Position numbers and translations under genes: made by a program. Source: Thermomonas beijingensis (GTDB lineage: Bacteria; Pseudomonadota; Gammaproteobacteria; Xanthomonadales; Xanthomonadaceae). Taken from it: 64,000 nt of DNA. Below, piece after piece: positions 1-8,705 of this stretch; position 1 is the stretch's first letter; the number at the start of each line of letters is the position of its first letter. The notes beneath the pieces were generated by a model, which had not been told where the DNA came from, searched no databases, and saw nothing but the letters and a program-made list of their open reading frames with translations. The stretch spans positions 496,001-560,000 of the forward strand of contig NZ_JAIQDJ010000001.1 in assembly GCF_020034655.1 (NCBI RefSeq), read 5' to 3'.

Positions 1-1156
1 TGGCACGCAGGATGCCGGCGTGCTTCCAGTTGTCCGGTTGCTTGTCGGTCATGCGCGGGCGGTGTTTGCGCCAGCGTGCAGTGCGCTGCAGGTAGGCCTG
101 GCCAAGGCGCTGCCAATCCTGCGCACTGGCTTGCGGCACCCATTGTGGGTACGGCATGCCGCGCCGCTGTGATTCTTGTTGCAGCACGATGCCTAAATCC
201 GGCAGTTCACTGGCCCCTTCCACATCAGGGTGTGCAGCGAGGATTTGCTCGAACAAGGTCGAGCCCGAGCGGGGTAGCCCGACGATGAAAATGACCTCCT
301 CGCCCAAGCGCGGATCCACCGGTGCGGGCAGCTGTTGGCTGACGGCCAAGGCCTGCTCCACAAAGTGCGTGAAGGCGCCTGCGCTCCACGGTGTCAGCCG
401 ATGTTGCAGCGCGTTCGCCGCAGAAAATGCGGCCAGTGCGGCGCTGTGCTGGCCACGGTCTTCTTCCAATTTACCCAGCGCATGCCCCATCGCAACCTTG
501 TCGGTATCGGCACTCTCACGCCGCTGCAATTGCGTGCGCAGGGCGCTGGCATCGGTCTCGGTCAGTGCCACGGTCTTGATGTTGGACAGCCCCCGCCACG
601 CATCGCCACAGGCCGGATGCAAAGCCAGCGCGGCACGATAGTGCTGTGCCGCCTCGTCAAAGCGGCCAGCATGCACCAATGCATCGCCCAGCAAAATCCT
701 GGGCGGCAGGGCTTGCGGGGCCAGTGCAACGCCTTGGCTGAGGGCGGCAATCGCGGCGTTTGTATCGCCCAGTTGCTGATGATTGCGGCCCAGGTTGAAC
801 CACGCCATTGCGTGTTTGGGATCCAGGGTAGTGGCGTGTTGCCAACTGGCCAGGGCGGCATCGATATCGCCCAATGCTGCCTGCGCGCTCCCCAGGTCGC
901 TATGCAATTGGGCATCGTCGGGGCGGATATGGAGTGCCTGCTGCAGGCTGGCTTGGGCCAGCGCCGGGCGACGCGTCTGCAATTGCACGATGGCCAGATA
1001 GCGCAGCGGCTCGGGATGGTTTGCCGCCTGTTGGCAGGCTTGCAGCAGCAGGGATTCGGCACGGCGCGGGTCGCCATCACGCAAGGCACGTGCACCGGCA
1101 TGCACCGTGGCGATGATGGCCTGTGGCAGGCCTGCCATGCGCGGGTCGATAGTCAC
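1..1156 (-). CDS. TPR-repeat sulfotransferase family protein (partial, C-terminus outside window)
   Basis: About 385 codons are visible; the gene runs off the left edge. The N-terminal half is a run of TPR-like helical repeats. It is followed by a sulfotransferase fold whose PAPS 5'-phosphosulfate-binding loop reads IVGLPRSGSTLFEQ (encoded near 240-300), then ASELPDLG. Members of this family are predicted to transfer sulfonate from PAPS; the acceptor is unknown. The GTG start at 1156 is chosen because it forms a GTGA overlap with the stop codon of the upstream DUF2069 gene, which suggests translational coupling; an in-frame ATG at 1138 is the alternative. The family call is firm, the substrate is not. 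Confidence 0.85.
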   Translation of the reverse strand, partial: MTIDPRMAGLPQAIIATVHAGARALRDGDPRRAESLLLQACQQAANHPEPLRYLAIVQLQTRRPALAQASLQQALHIRPDDAQLHSDLGSAQAALGDIDAALASWQHATTLDPKHAMAWFNLGRNHQQLGDTNAAIAALSQGVALAPQALPPRILLGDALVHAGRFDEAAQHYRAALALHPACGDAWRGLSNIKTVALTETDASALRTQLQRRESADTDKVAMGHALGKLEEDRGQHSAALAAFSAANALQHRLTPWSAGAFTHFVEQALAVSQQLPAPVDPRLGEEVIFIVGLPRSGSTLFEQILAAHPDVEGASELPDLGIVLQQESQRRGMPYPQWVPQASAQDWQRLGQAYLQRTARWRKHRPRMTDKQPDNWKHAGILRA

Positions 1157-1488
1157 GGCGCAGCCTGCTTGGCGCGACGGGCACGGTAGCCAGGCAGACA
1201 GGCGGCATGGATCACCAGCAGCGCCAGCAAGGTTTCAGCCGCGGCCCAGCCACGGCTGGCGGAGTCGGCCCATAGCAACATCACGCCGTGACTGAACCAC
1301 AACAGTGCAAACACTGCGGCGATAAAGGCAATGCGCGGCCACTGGCGCAGGGCCCCCAGTGCAAGCAAGACCGGTGGTGTGGCAAATGCCAGTAGCCCCG
1401 CCAGCGGTTGCGCATGTTGCAGTGACCACACGACGTACATCGCCGCCAACGCCAGTAGTGCGGTGGCCAGATAGCGTGCGCTGGTCAT
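1153..1488 (-). CDS. DUF2069 family small membrane protein
   Basis: A 111-residue, very hydrophobic protein with about four predicted membrane helices and a basic C-terminus (GYRARRAKQ). Size, hydrophobicity and position immediately downstream of wrbA match the DUF2069 family of Xanthomonadaceae, whose function is unknown. Its ATG overlaps the wrbA stop by four bases (ATGA at 1485-1488), and its stop overlaps the next gene by four bases, so the three genes form one coupled unit. I infer an inner-membrane location. The sequence shows no catalytic motif. Confidence 0.75.
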   Translation of the reverse strand: MTSARYLATALLALAAMYVVWSLQHAQPLAGLLAFATPPVLLALGALRQWPRIAFIAAVFALLWFSHGVMLLWADSASRGWAAAETLLALLVIHAACLPGYRARRAKQAAP

Positions 1489-2084
1489 GGCTGCAACCGC
1501 TTGGCCAGCGCGGCCACCCGGCGCCCCAGTGCGCGCGCAAGCTGGGCTTCGTCTTCACTCAGCTCGGGGGTGTCTGCTACCCCCGCCACATGGCTGGCGC
1601 CATACGGCGTGCCGCCGCTGCGGGTGGTATTGAGCGCGCTTTCGGTAAACGGAATGCCGGCAATCACGCAGCCGTGGTGCAGCAAGGGCACCAGCATGGT
1701 CAGCAAGGTCGATTCCTGCCCGCCGTGCATCGTCGCGGTGGAGGTGAACACCGCAGCGGGCTTGCCTACCAGGGCGCCACTGGCCCATTCGGCACCCAGC
1801 GTATCCACAAAATATTTGACCGGCGCGGCCATATTGCCAAACCGGGTCGGGCTGCCCAGTAGCAGGCCGGCGCATTCGGCCAAATCATGTTTGTCCACAT
1901 ACGGCGCGCCGCCTTCGGGTTCCGGTGGGGCGGCGGTTTGGGTGATTGGCGCGACCGGCGGCAAGCTGCGCAGGCGTGCTTGCATGCCGCTCACTTCGCC
2001 AACGCCGCGTGCAATCTGGCGCGCCAGCCGTGCCACCGAGCCACCGCGGCTGTAATACAACACCAAAATTTCGGGCATGGGCAT
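1485..2084 (-). CDS. wrbA: NAD(P)H:quinone oxidoreductase, WrbA type
   Basis: A 199-residue flavodoxin-fold protein. The N-terminal ILVLYYSRGGSVARLA is the FMN phosphate-binding loop, GSPTRFGNMAAPVKYFVD is the characteristic WrbA segment, and TSTATMHGGQESTL lines the flavin site. WrbA proteins are tetrameric FMN enzymes that reduce quinones by two electrons, avoiding semiquinone formation. The length matches the family (about 198). It is the first gene of a three-gene minus-strand unit and is divergent from the YihY-type gene, with only 69 bases between their start codons. Confidence 0.93.
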   Translation of the reverse strand: MPMPEILVLYYSRGGSVARLARQIARGVGEVSGMQARLRSLPPVAPITQTAAPPEPEGGAPYVDKHDLAECAGLLLGSPTRFGNMAAPVKYFVDTLGAEWASGALVGKPAAVFTSTATMHGGQESTLLTMLVPLLHHGCVIAGIPFTESALNTTRSGGTPYGASHVAGVADTPELSEDEAQLARALGRRVAALAKRLQP

Positions 2085-2153
2085 GCGCTTGAGTGGGCAA
2101 GTGCGCAGGATAGGGCATGCGGTGCCATCGTGGCATCGGTTAGTCTTGCGCGA

Positions 2154-3425
2154 ATGGAACCTCTTGATTCCCTGTATCGATGGAGCGAGCGCCTGCGCGA
2201 CCCGGCGCGGGCCAGCAGTTTTGGCCGATTCGTGCTCAAACGGTTTTTGGGCGATCGCCTGTTCGAGGCATCCGGCGCGCTGTCGTACACCACCGCCTTT
2301 GCATTGGCACCGTTGGCGATGGTGGTGTTTGGTGTGCTGTCGGCGTTCCCGGTTTTCGATGCCTGGAGTGTCAAGCTCAGTGACTATATTTTGGCCAACT
2401 TCGTGCCGCGCGCGGCGCAGGCGATTTCCGGCTATCTGACTGATTTTTCTGCCAATACCAGCAAATTGACCACCGCGGGCGCACTGGCCCTGATCATCTC
2501 GTTGCTGGTCACGTTGAACAGTGTGGAGTCAATTTTCAACCGTATCTGGCGGGTGCCCACGGTGCGCCCGAAAATCGGCCGGTTCCTGGTGTATTGGACG
2601 GTACTGACCTTGGGGACCCTGGTGGCAGCCACCAGTTTGGCGCTATCCACACGGTTGTTTGCACTGGCCATTTTTGAAACCTTGGCAGGGCGTTGGTTGG
2701 AAGCGCTGATGCTGCGGCTGGCGCCGATGGCGATTGAGCTGCTGGCATTTGCTGCGGTGTTCAAGTTGGTGCCGCACCGCACCGTACTCTGGCGGCATGC
2801 GTTGGCGGGCGGCATGTTGTCGATGCTGTTGTTCGAATGCGTGAAATCCGGGTTGGGGTTGTATCTGGACAGCTTCGATTCCTATCAGAAGATTTATGGC
2901 GCGGTGGCGCTGATTCCCATCGTCATGCTGTGGATCTTCCTGAGTTGGGTGTCGATCCTGTTTGGTGCGTCGTTTGCGTCGTCGATGTCGGCGTTTCGCT
3001 ATCAACCCAAAGAGCTGCGCCTGCCGCATGGTCATGAACTGTTCGGTTTGCTGCGAATGCTGGGCCGGTTTCAGCAAGCACGTGCCAGTGGCAAAGGGTT
3101 ATCGGGGGAGCAGTTGCGCGAATTGGAACCCAGCCTGACCGACAGCATGGTGCAGGAACTTTTAGGCAATATGGCTCTGATCCATGTGCTGCAGCGCACC
3201 GAAAGTGGTCACTGGTTGCTGGCGCGCGACCTGCAGGATGTCAAATTGGCGGAGTTGTACGAAGCCGCGCAATTGCGCGTGCCGTTGTCCGAAGCGGCGG
3301 TTGCGCACACCGGAGATGCCCTGGGGAATGCAGTGGCAATGACCTTGGCGAATTTGCGTACGCCTTTGCAGGACGTGTTGCAGCAAAGTGTTTCCAGCGT
3401 GTACGAAGGGGTTTGGGAAGAATGA
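2154..3425 (+). CDS. YihY/UPF0761 family inner-membrane protein
   Basis: 423 residues from the ATG at 2154. A short basic N-terminus is followed by about six membrane helices (roughly residues 43-65, 105-130, 145-167, 190-208, 215-238 and 246-275) and a soluble C-terminal tail of about 130 residues. The family segments GALSYTTAFALAPL and YGAVALIPIVMLWIFLSW identify the YihY/UPF0761 (formerly RNase BN-like) group. The nuclease assignment of this family has been withdrawn, so no enzymatic role is claimed. The longer frame reaching back to 1887 is rejected because it would run antisense through wrbA. The stop overlaps the next gene by ATGA. Confidence 0.88.
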   Translation: MEPLDSLYRWSERLRDPARASSFGRFVLKRFLGDRLFEASGALSYTTAFALAPLAMVVFGVLSAFPVFDAWSVKLSDYILANFVPRAAQAISGYLTDFSANTSKLTTAGALALIISLLVTLNSVESIFNRIWRVPTVRPKIGRFLVYWTVLTLGTLVAATSLALSTRLFALAIFETLAGRWLEALMLRLAPMAIELLAFAAVFKLVPHRTVLWRHALAGGMLSMLLFECVKSGLGLYLDSFDSYQKIYGAVALIPIVMLWIFLSWVSILFGASFASSMSAFRYQPKELRLPHGHELFGLLRMLGRFQQARASGKGLSGEQLRELEPSLTDSMVQELLGNMALIHVLQRTESGHWLLARDLQDVKLAELYEAAQLRVPLSEAAVAHTGDALGNAVAMTLANLRTPLQDVLQQSVSSVYEGVWEE

Positions 3426-4000
3426 AGATGGCCTGCTTGTATGGCTTTGGGGCTGCATTGCTGTTGAGTTTGGCGGCCTGTCAGCCGCAACAAAGCGGCT
3501 CTACCCAAAGTGCGACTGCGGCAACCCGGCCTAAGCCTGCCGCCGTTACTGCGCCGGTGGCGAAACCGGCCATTGCAAATGCACAACACCCGGCGTTGCG
3601 CGTCACCACGTTGAGCGGCGCAGCGTGGGACCTGGGTCAACAGCGTGGCAAATGGGTCATCGTCAATTACTGGGCCACCTGGTGCGGGCCGTGCCTGCAG
3701 GAAATGCCGGAGCTGTCTGCGCTGGCGGCGATGCGCCCGCATATTGCAGTGATTGGACTGGCTTACGAAGACAACACCGCCGATGATTTGCGGGCCTTCA
3801 TGCAAGCCCATCCAACAACCTATCCCATCGCGCTGATTGATGTGTACAGCCCGCCCAAGGATTTCGGCGCACCACGCGGCTTGCCCACAAGTTGGCTGAT
3901 TGCACCCGATGGCAAGCTGATGCGCAAATATACCGGGCCAGTGACCGCCAGCATGCTGGAACAGGACATCGCCAGTTTCGGTGGCCCCAACGCCGACTGA
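3422..4000 (+). CDS. TlpA-like thioredoxin-fold lipoprotein
   Basis: 192 residues from the ATG at 3422, which overlaps the upstream stop as ATGA. The signal peptide ends in a lipobox (LSLAAC, lipidated Cys20). A Pro/Ala/Thr-rich linker runs to about residue 58. The thioredoxin domain carries the redox motif W-C-G-P-C at residues 87-91, followed by QEMPEL, as in TlpA/ResA proteins, plus a cis-proline region (GLPTSWLI). It probably acts in the periplasm, tethered to a membrane, as a thiol-disulfide oxidoreductase. Whether it serves cytochrome c maturation or general disulfide reduction cannot be told. An upstream in-frame ATG at 3413 is less likely. Confidence 0.87.
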   Translation: MKMACLYGFGAALLLSLAACQPQQSGSTQSATAATRPKPAAVTAPVAKPAIANAQHPALRVTTLSGAAWDLGQQRGKWVIVNYWATWCGPCLQEMPELSALAAMRPHIAVIGLAYEDNTADDLRAFMQAHPTTYPIALIDVYSPPKDFGAPRGLPTSWLIAPDGKLMRKYTGPVTASMLEQDIASFGGPNAD

Positions 4001-4134
4001 GCTGCACCGGGCGTGGCCTGCAAATGACGCGGTCTCCGTTGAACTCGGTTGACGGGTAAGGTTGTTGGCCATTGGGACGGGTTTTGCCGGTCTGATGTGG
4101 AACAATCACCGCAGGGGACGGATCCGGATATCGC

Positions 4135-5919
4135 ATGGTCGGCAAGTTCATCGGAGAGTTAAAGCGTCGCAACGTATTGCGTGCGGTGGTCTTGTACGTC
4201 GGTGCGGTGTGGGCCTTGGCCCAAGGAATTGCCCAGCTCGGCCCAGAATTGGGTGCGCCGGCAGCGGCGACCCGCTGGTTCTTGATCGCCAGCGCCATTG
4301 GCTTCCCGCTGTGGGTTTCGTTTTCATGGTTTTTCGAACTCACCTCTGAAGGCATCAAGCGCGAAAGCGACATCGAACCGGAGGCACGCGCCAATCAATC
4401 GCATCGCAAGATCGATTTAATCATCATCGGTGTGCTGGCCATCGCGGTAGTGCTGTTGCTGACCGACCGACTGGTGGATCACAAGGCCGAACGGCCGACG
4501 CAAGCAGCAGCGGTTGCCACCGACAACTCCATCGCGGTGTTGCCATTCGATAATGAAAGCGGCGACAACGACCAGCAGTATTTTTCCGATGGTCTATCGG
4601 AGGGGTTCATCATCGCGCTGACGCGCTTGCAAGGCATGCGCGTGATTGGGCGCAATTCCTCGTTCCAGTTCCGTGACAGTAAAGACGACAGCCAGGCCAT
4701 CGCCCTCAAATTGGGTGTGTCATATTTGTTGGAGGGCAGCGTGCGGCGTTCCGGCAACACCGTGCGCATCAGTGCCAGTCTGATCAAAGCCGCCGATGGC
4801 AGTACCGTATGGGCAGACAGTTTCGATCGCCCTTACAAGGATTTATTTGCGCTGCAAGATCAAATCGTGGGGCAAGTGGCGCAAGCGCTGCAGGCCAAAT
4901 TGCAGCCTCCGCTGCCTGTGCAAGTGCAGCAGGGCGACCGCCCGCCCAGCGGCAATCTGGATGCCTACAACACCTACCTGAAAGCGCATTCCAGTACCAG
5001 TGCGGAAGAGGCACTGAAGCTGTACGACCACGCCATCGAATTGGATCCAAACTATGGTCTGGCCTATGCGATGAAGGCGCGTACCTTGATCGATAACGTA
5101 TCGGGCGGTCTGACCGGCAAACAGGCCAGCGATGCATTTGCCGATGCTGATGTCGCCACCACCAAGGCCTTGCAATTGGCCCCCGGCTTGGCGGCACCAC
5201 ATGTGGCACGCGGCTGGCTGTTGATGCTGCGCGATTTCAACTGGAAAGATGGCGAGGCCGAGTTGCGCAAAGCGGTGGCGCTGGCACCGGAAGATGGCGA
5301 CGCGCTGTATCAACTTGGGGTGGCACGTGCCAGCCAGGGCGATTTGACGCAGGCGGTGGAGCTAACCCGTAGGGCGCTGAAGCTGGATCCACGGAATGCC
5401 AACTGGTACCGCTGGCTAGTGGCCTATTTAATGCCACTGGGGCGTTTGGACGAGGCCAAACAAGCCATCGGCAAGGCGGTCGAGCTGGAGCCGCGCGCCA
5501 TCTATAACCACCATCTGCTGACCATCATCGAAGTGCAGCGGCGTGACTTTGCGGCGGCACAGAAAGCCGCCGAAGCCGAACCTGCCGGCCCGTGGCAAGA
5601 TTTCGCCTTGGCGCTGGCGGCACAAATTGGCAGCAACCGTGCCGATGCCGATGCGCGGCTGCAGGCGTGCATCCACGACCATGCCGAAGGCTGGGCGTTC
5701 CAGGTTGCGCAGGTGTATGCGGTGCGCGGTGAACCGGATGCAATGTTCGAATGGTTGGCGCGCGCATGGCAAGCGCGTGATCCGGGCATGCAAGCGCTGC
5801 TGTACGACGCCTTGTTGCTGCGCTATCGCAACGACCCGCGTTATGCCGCGTTGGCCAAGCAAGTGGGTTTGCCGTGGCCGCCAGTCGCCGCCATGCCTGT
5901 GGCTGCCGTCAAACCTTGA
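4135..5919 (+). CDS. Membrane-anchored TolB-like/TPR protein (paralogue 1 of 3)
   Basis: 594 residues. The N-terminus begins FIGELKRRNVLRA, followed by two membrane helices (about 16-36 and 47-68), a cytoplasmic loop ending EGIKRESD, and a third helix (about 92-112). This topology puts the rest in the periplasm. Next is a TolB-N/FlgO-like domain starting SIAVLPFDNESGD, with YFSDGLSEGF and LLEGSVRRSG, then TPR repeats, and a C-terminal signature RDPG...RYRNDPRY...VGLP. Two further copies lie at 60196 and 62004. The same architecture elsewhere is fused to adenylate cyclase or winged-helix domains, but here no output domain is present. The function is unknown. Its 3' end overlaps the converging ppk2 gene by 11 bases. 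Confidence 0.85.
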   Translation: MVGKFIGELKRRNVLRAVVLYVGAVWALAQGIAQLGPELGAPAAATRWFLIASAIGFPLWVSFSWFFELTSEGIKRESDIEPEARANQSHRKIDLIIIGVLAIAVVLLLTDRLVDHKAERPTQAAAVATDNSIAVLPFDNESGDNDQQYFSDGLSEGFIIALTRLQGMRVIGRNSSFQFRDSKDDSQAIALKLGVSYLLEGSVRRSGNTVRISASLIKAADGSTVWADSFDRPYKDLFALQDQIVGQVAQALQAKLQPPLPVQVQQGDRPPSGNLDAYNTYLKAHSSTSAEEALKLYDHAIELDPNYGLAYAMKARTLIDNVSGGLTGKQASDAFADADVATTKALQLAPGLAAPHVARGWLLMLRDFNWKDGEAELRKAVALAPEDGDALYQLGVARASQGDLTQAVELTRRALKLDPRNANWYRWLVAYLMPLGRLDEAKQAIGKAVELEPRAIYNHHLLTIIEVQRRDFAAAQKAAEAEPAGPWQDFALALAAQIGSNRADADARLQACIHDHAEGWAFQVAQVYAVRGEPDAMFEWLARAWQARDPGMQALLYDALLLRYRNDPRYAALAKQVGLPWPPVAAMPVAAVKP

Positions 5920-6685
5920 ACGCAGGGATCGGCTCCAGCGCGCCGTAGTGTTCGCACGCAGGGTGGCTGGCCAGCGGCGGAAAGGTGATGGCAGGGGCAT
6001 CGATGCGGGTGTCGGGCAGGCGATCCAGCAGGTCGCGAATCAGGCTGAGCCGGCCCAGTTTCTGATCGTTGAAATCCACCAGCGTCCACGGTGCGTGGCG
6101 GGTATGCGTGGCATCCAGCATCGCCTCACGCGCCTCGGTATAGGCACGGTAGCGGCTGCGTGCTTCCAAGTCGATCGGCGATAACTTCCAACCTTTGAGC
6201 GGATCATGCAGGCGGTCAGTGAAACGTTTTTCCTGTTTTTCCTGATCGCAGCACAGCCAGTATTTGAACAACAGGATGCCGTCATCGACCAACTGCTTTT
6301 CAAACAGTGGCGCGGCTTTCAGGAACGCGGTCACCTGCGTGTCGCTGGCAAACCCCATCACCTTTTCCACCCCGGCGCGGTTGTACCAACTGCGGTCAAA
6401 CAGGACGATCTCACCTGCGGCCGGGAGTTGCTCCACATAGCGCTGGAAATACCACTGCCCGGCCTCGCGTTCGCTGGGTTTGGGCAGTGCGACCACGCGG
6501 CATTGGCGCGGGTTGATGTGCTCGTGGATGGCCTGGATGGCCCCCCCCTTGCCGGCGGTATCGCGGCCTTCAAACACCACCACCAATCGTCTGCCGGTGT
6601 GTTGCAGCCAGCGCGCCGCATTCGCCAATTCCACCTGCATGGGCTCCAGCAGGGCTTGATACTGCTCGCGTTTGAGCTTGCTCAT
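5909..6685 (-). CDS. ppk2: Polyphosphate kinase 2 family protein
   Basis: 258 residues. A Walker A motif GRDTAGKGG (residues 40-48) and Walker B/lid motif DRSWYNRAG (from D97) identify a single-domain PPK2. These enzymes transfer phosphate between inorganic polyphosphate and nucleotides, mostly making GTP/ATP from the diphosphates. Length and the FQRYVEQLPAAGE and DFNDQKLGRL segments fit class I PPK2. The start at 6685 gives an ATGA overlap with the upstream HTH gene, so the two are translationally coupled. Nucleotide preference cannot be read from the sequence. Confidence 0.93.
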   Translation of the reverse strand: MSKLKREQYQALLEPMQVELANAARWLQHTGRRLVVVFEGRDTAGKGGAIQAIHEHINPRQCRVVALPKPSEREAGQWYFQRYVEQLPAAGEIVLFDRSWYNRAGVEKVMGFASDTQVTAFLKAAPLFEKQLVDDGILLFKYWLCCDQEKQEKRFTDRLHDPLKGWKLSPIDLEARSRYRAYTEAREAMLDATHTRHAPWTLVDFNDQKLGRLSLIRDLLDRLPDTRIDAPAITFPPLASHPACEHYGALEPIPAFKV

Positions 6686-7053
6686 GCTTGCTTGCGCCGC
6701 GGTGTGGCTGGCTTGCGCCGTGGTGTGGCTGGCGGTGCCGGCTGCATGCTGCGCGCCACTTCCAGCAGCGCACCTTGTTGGCGCGTATTGAGGCTGCGAT
6801 AGGCGGCCAGCAGCGCGTGCTCGCCCTTGCTGCGCGCAGGATCCAACGTGGTGGCGATCTCCGCCAGCAACGCGCCGGCGGGGACGCCGAAGGTACGCGC
6901 CAATGCGTCGATTTGTTCCTTGCCCGGAATCTTGTCGCCTTTCAGCCACGCATTGACCGTACTGATGCCGGCCCGAGGAATAGTGGTAGCAAGGTCGGTG
7001 ACGGTAATGCCGCTGGCTTTGCTGAGCAGTCGCAGGGTGGCGTCGATCGACAT
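6682..7053 (-). CDS. Small XRE-like helix-turn-helix protein coupled to ppk2
   Basis: 123 residues. Residues 1-70 resemble a lambda-repressor/XRE fold: SKASGITVTDLATTIP, then GISTVNAWLKGDKIP as the recognition-helix region, then QIDALARTFGVP. The C-terminus is basic and low in complexity, with a duplicated TPRRK unit that matches a 21-base tandem repeat in the DNA. The stop codon overlaps the ppk2 start by ATGA, so the pair is co-translated. I infer a DNA-binding regulator, possibly of its own operon; no target site is identified. Confidence 0.7.
   Translation of the reverse strand: MSIDATLRLLSKASGITVTDLATTIPRAGISTVNAWLKGDKIPGKEQIDALARTFGVPAGALLAEIATTLDPARSKGEHALLAAYRSLNTRQQGALLEVARSMQPAPPATPRRKPATPRRKQA
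6690..6731. repeat. Tandem 21-base duplication in the HTH gene
   Basis: Two adjacent 21-base units, 6690-6710 and 6711-6731, differ at one position (C versus T at the eleventh base). They encode the repeated Ala-Thr-Pro-Arg-Arg-Lys tail of the HTH protein on the minus strand. The unit is a multiple of three, so copy-number change would keep the frame with the stop codon that overlaps ppk2. Confidence 0.8.
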
Positions 7054-7130
7054 CCGGAGAATCCTTGTACGGCCGGGGATGATCGAGTGTAGATCGCTGC
7101 GTGCCGCTGTGCACGCGGGCTAGGGATGCC

Positions 7131-7592
7131 TCAATGCAGGCCCGGCTCAAAGCTCAGCGAGTACCACTGGGTGGCATCTTCGCGCCAACCGGCGGCGCGG
7201 TACAGGGCGCGTGCGGCGACATTGTCGCTGGCGGTTTCCAGTGCAATCCCGGTGGCACCGTCGGTTTTGGCAAAGTCGGCGGCGGCTTGCAGCAATTGCC
7301 GGGCGATACCCTTGCGGCGCGCACTGGCATCCACATACAAATCATTCAAAATCCACGTCTTCGCCGTGCGCACCGAGGAAAACATCGGGTAGAGCTGGGC
7401 GAAGCCCACCAGCGCGTTGCCGCGGCGTGCCAACAGCACCATCGACTCGCCAAAGCGCAGGCGTTCGCGCAGCCATTTGCGGCCACGCTCGACATCGCTG
7501 GGTTGACCATAGAACTGGCGGTAGGTATCAAACAAGGTGGCGAGTGCATCCAGATCGGCCGGGCCTGCGCGGGTAATGGTGGTCGTTGTCAT
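7131..7592 (-). CDS. GNAT family N-acetyltransferase
   Basis: 153 residues with a clear GNAT fold: the beta4-alpha3 segment LNDLYVDASARRKGIARQLL contains the acetyl-CoA pyrophosphate-binding R-R-K-G-I-A, followed by TGIALETASDN and ALYRAAGW. It transfers an acetyl group from acetyl-CoA to an unidentified amine. It lies 24 bases downstream of prfA and on the same strand, so it is probably transcribed with hemA-prfA. Many gammaproteobacteria have the release-factor methyltransferase prmC at this place; this protein has no methyltransferase motif. Confidence 0.87.
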   Translation of the reverse strand: MTTTTITRAGPADLDALATLFDTYRQFYGQPSDVERGRKWLRERLRFGESMVLLARRGNALVGFAQLYPMFSSVRTAKTWILNDLYVDASARRKGIARQLLQAAADFAKTDGATGIALETASDNVAARALYRAAGWREDATQWYSLSFEPGLH

Positions 7593-7616
7593 GGTTATGC
7601 TCGGCGTGGGGGGCGA

Positions 7617-8705
7617 TCAGGCTTCGCGGGCCAGCTGCGCCAGTGCTTCGGCTTGCTGTTCTTGCTGCAAGCGAAGGATCAGCGGCTCCAGCGCACCTTC
7701 GATGATCGCGGGCAGGTCATACAGGGTGAGGCCTTCCACGCGGTGGTCGGTGATGCGCCCCTGCGGGAAGTTGTAAGTGCGGATGCGCTGGCTACGGTCG
7801 CCACTGCCGACCTGCAATTTGCGCTCGGCCGCGGTGGCGGCGGTGCGTTTTTCGATCTCGGCTTCCACCAGCATTGCCTGCAGGCGTTTCATCGCTTTGT
7901 CGCGGTTGGCGTGCTGGCTGCGCTCGGTTTGCGATTCCACCACCACGCCGGTGGGGACGTGGGTGATGCGAATGGCCGACTCGGTTTTGTTGACGTGCTG
8001 CCCGCCGGCACCGGACGAACGGAAGGTGTCCACCTTCAAATCCGCAGGGTTGATCACCATGGTGCTGTCCTCGCCGGCCTCCAGCGCAATGATGGCTACC
8101 GTGGCGGCGGAGGTGTGGATGCGGCCTTGCGATTCGGTGGCCGGCACGCGCTGCACGCGGTGGGTGCCGGATTCGTATTTCAATTTGGCATACGCACCCG
8201 CGCCTTCCACCCGCGCCACGACTTCCTTGTAGCCGCCGTGTTCGCCGGGGTTGGCTGATTCCACCTCGACCCGCCAGCCTTGGGTTTCGGCATAGCGGGT
8301 GTACATGCGGAACAAGTCGCCGGCGAAAATCGCCGCTTCATCACCGCCAATGCCGGCGCGGACCTCCAAATACAAACCGCCATCGTCGCGCGCATCTTTC
8401 GGAATCAATTGCGCCAGTAGCTCGCCTTCCAGTTGCTGCAGGCGGGTGTTGGCGGTGTCGATTTCATCGGCAGCCAATTCGCGCAGTTCAGGGTCATCAC
8501 GCAGTGCAAGCGCTGCGGCCAGGTCGGCACGCGCTTGCGCCTCGGCGGCCAAGGCATCGGCAACCGGCTGCAAGCTGGCAAATTCACGCGAAAGATTGCG
8601 AAAATGCGTTTGCTCGGCGGCCACGGCCGGGTCGGCCAATAAACGTTCTACTTCCTCGCGCCGCTCCAGCAGCGCTTCCAGTTTGCGGCGCAGGGCAGGG
8701 GTCAT
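7617..8705 (-). CDS. prfA: Peptide chain release factor 1
   Basis: 362 residues, as expected for RF1. The stop-codon recognition tripeptide P-A-T is at residues 188-190, and the catalytic G-G-Q (234-236) lies in [16 protein letters not shown]1 reads UAA and UAG in the ribosomal A site and triggers peptide release. The ATG at 8705 overlaps the hemA stop as ATGA; longer frames reaching 8975 would lie inside hemA and are rejected. Confidence 0.97.
   Translation of the reverse strand: MTPALRRKLEALLERREEVERLLADPAVAAEQTHFRNLSREFASLQPVADALAAEAQARADLAAALALRDDPELRELAADEIDTANTRLQQLEGELLAQLIPKDARDDGGLYLEVRAGIGGDEAAIFAGDLFRMYTRYAETQGWRVEVESANPGEHGGYKEVVARVEGAGAYAKLKYESGTHRVQRVPATESQGRIHTSAATVAIIALEAGEDSTMVINPADLKVDTFRSSGAGGQHVNKTESAIRITHVPTGVVVESQTERSQHANRDKAMKRLQAMLVEAEIEKRTAATAAERKLQVGSGDRSQRIRTYNFPQGRITDHRVEGLTLYDLPAIIEGALEPLILRLQQEQQAEALAQLAREA

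Noticed and set aside
335-1189. Plus-strand frame of 284 codons at the left edge
   Set aside because: The minus strand there encodes a clear TPR-sulfotransferase with a PAPS loop.
2154-3425. Annotation as ribonuclease BN
   Set aside because: The YihY family was once so named, but that activity was assigned to another protein. Only the membrane-protein family is supported.
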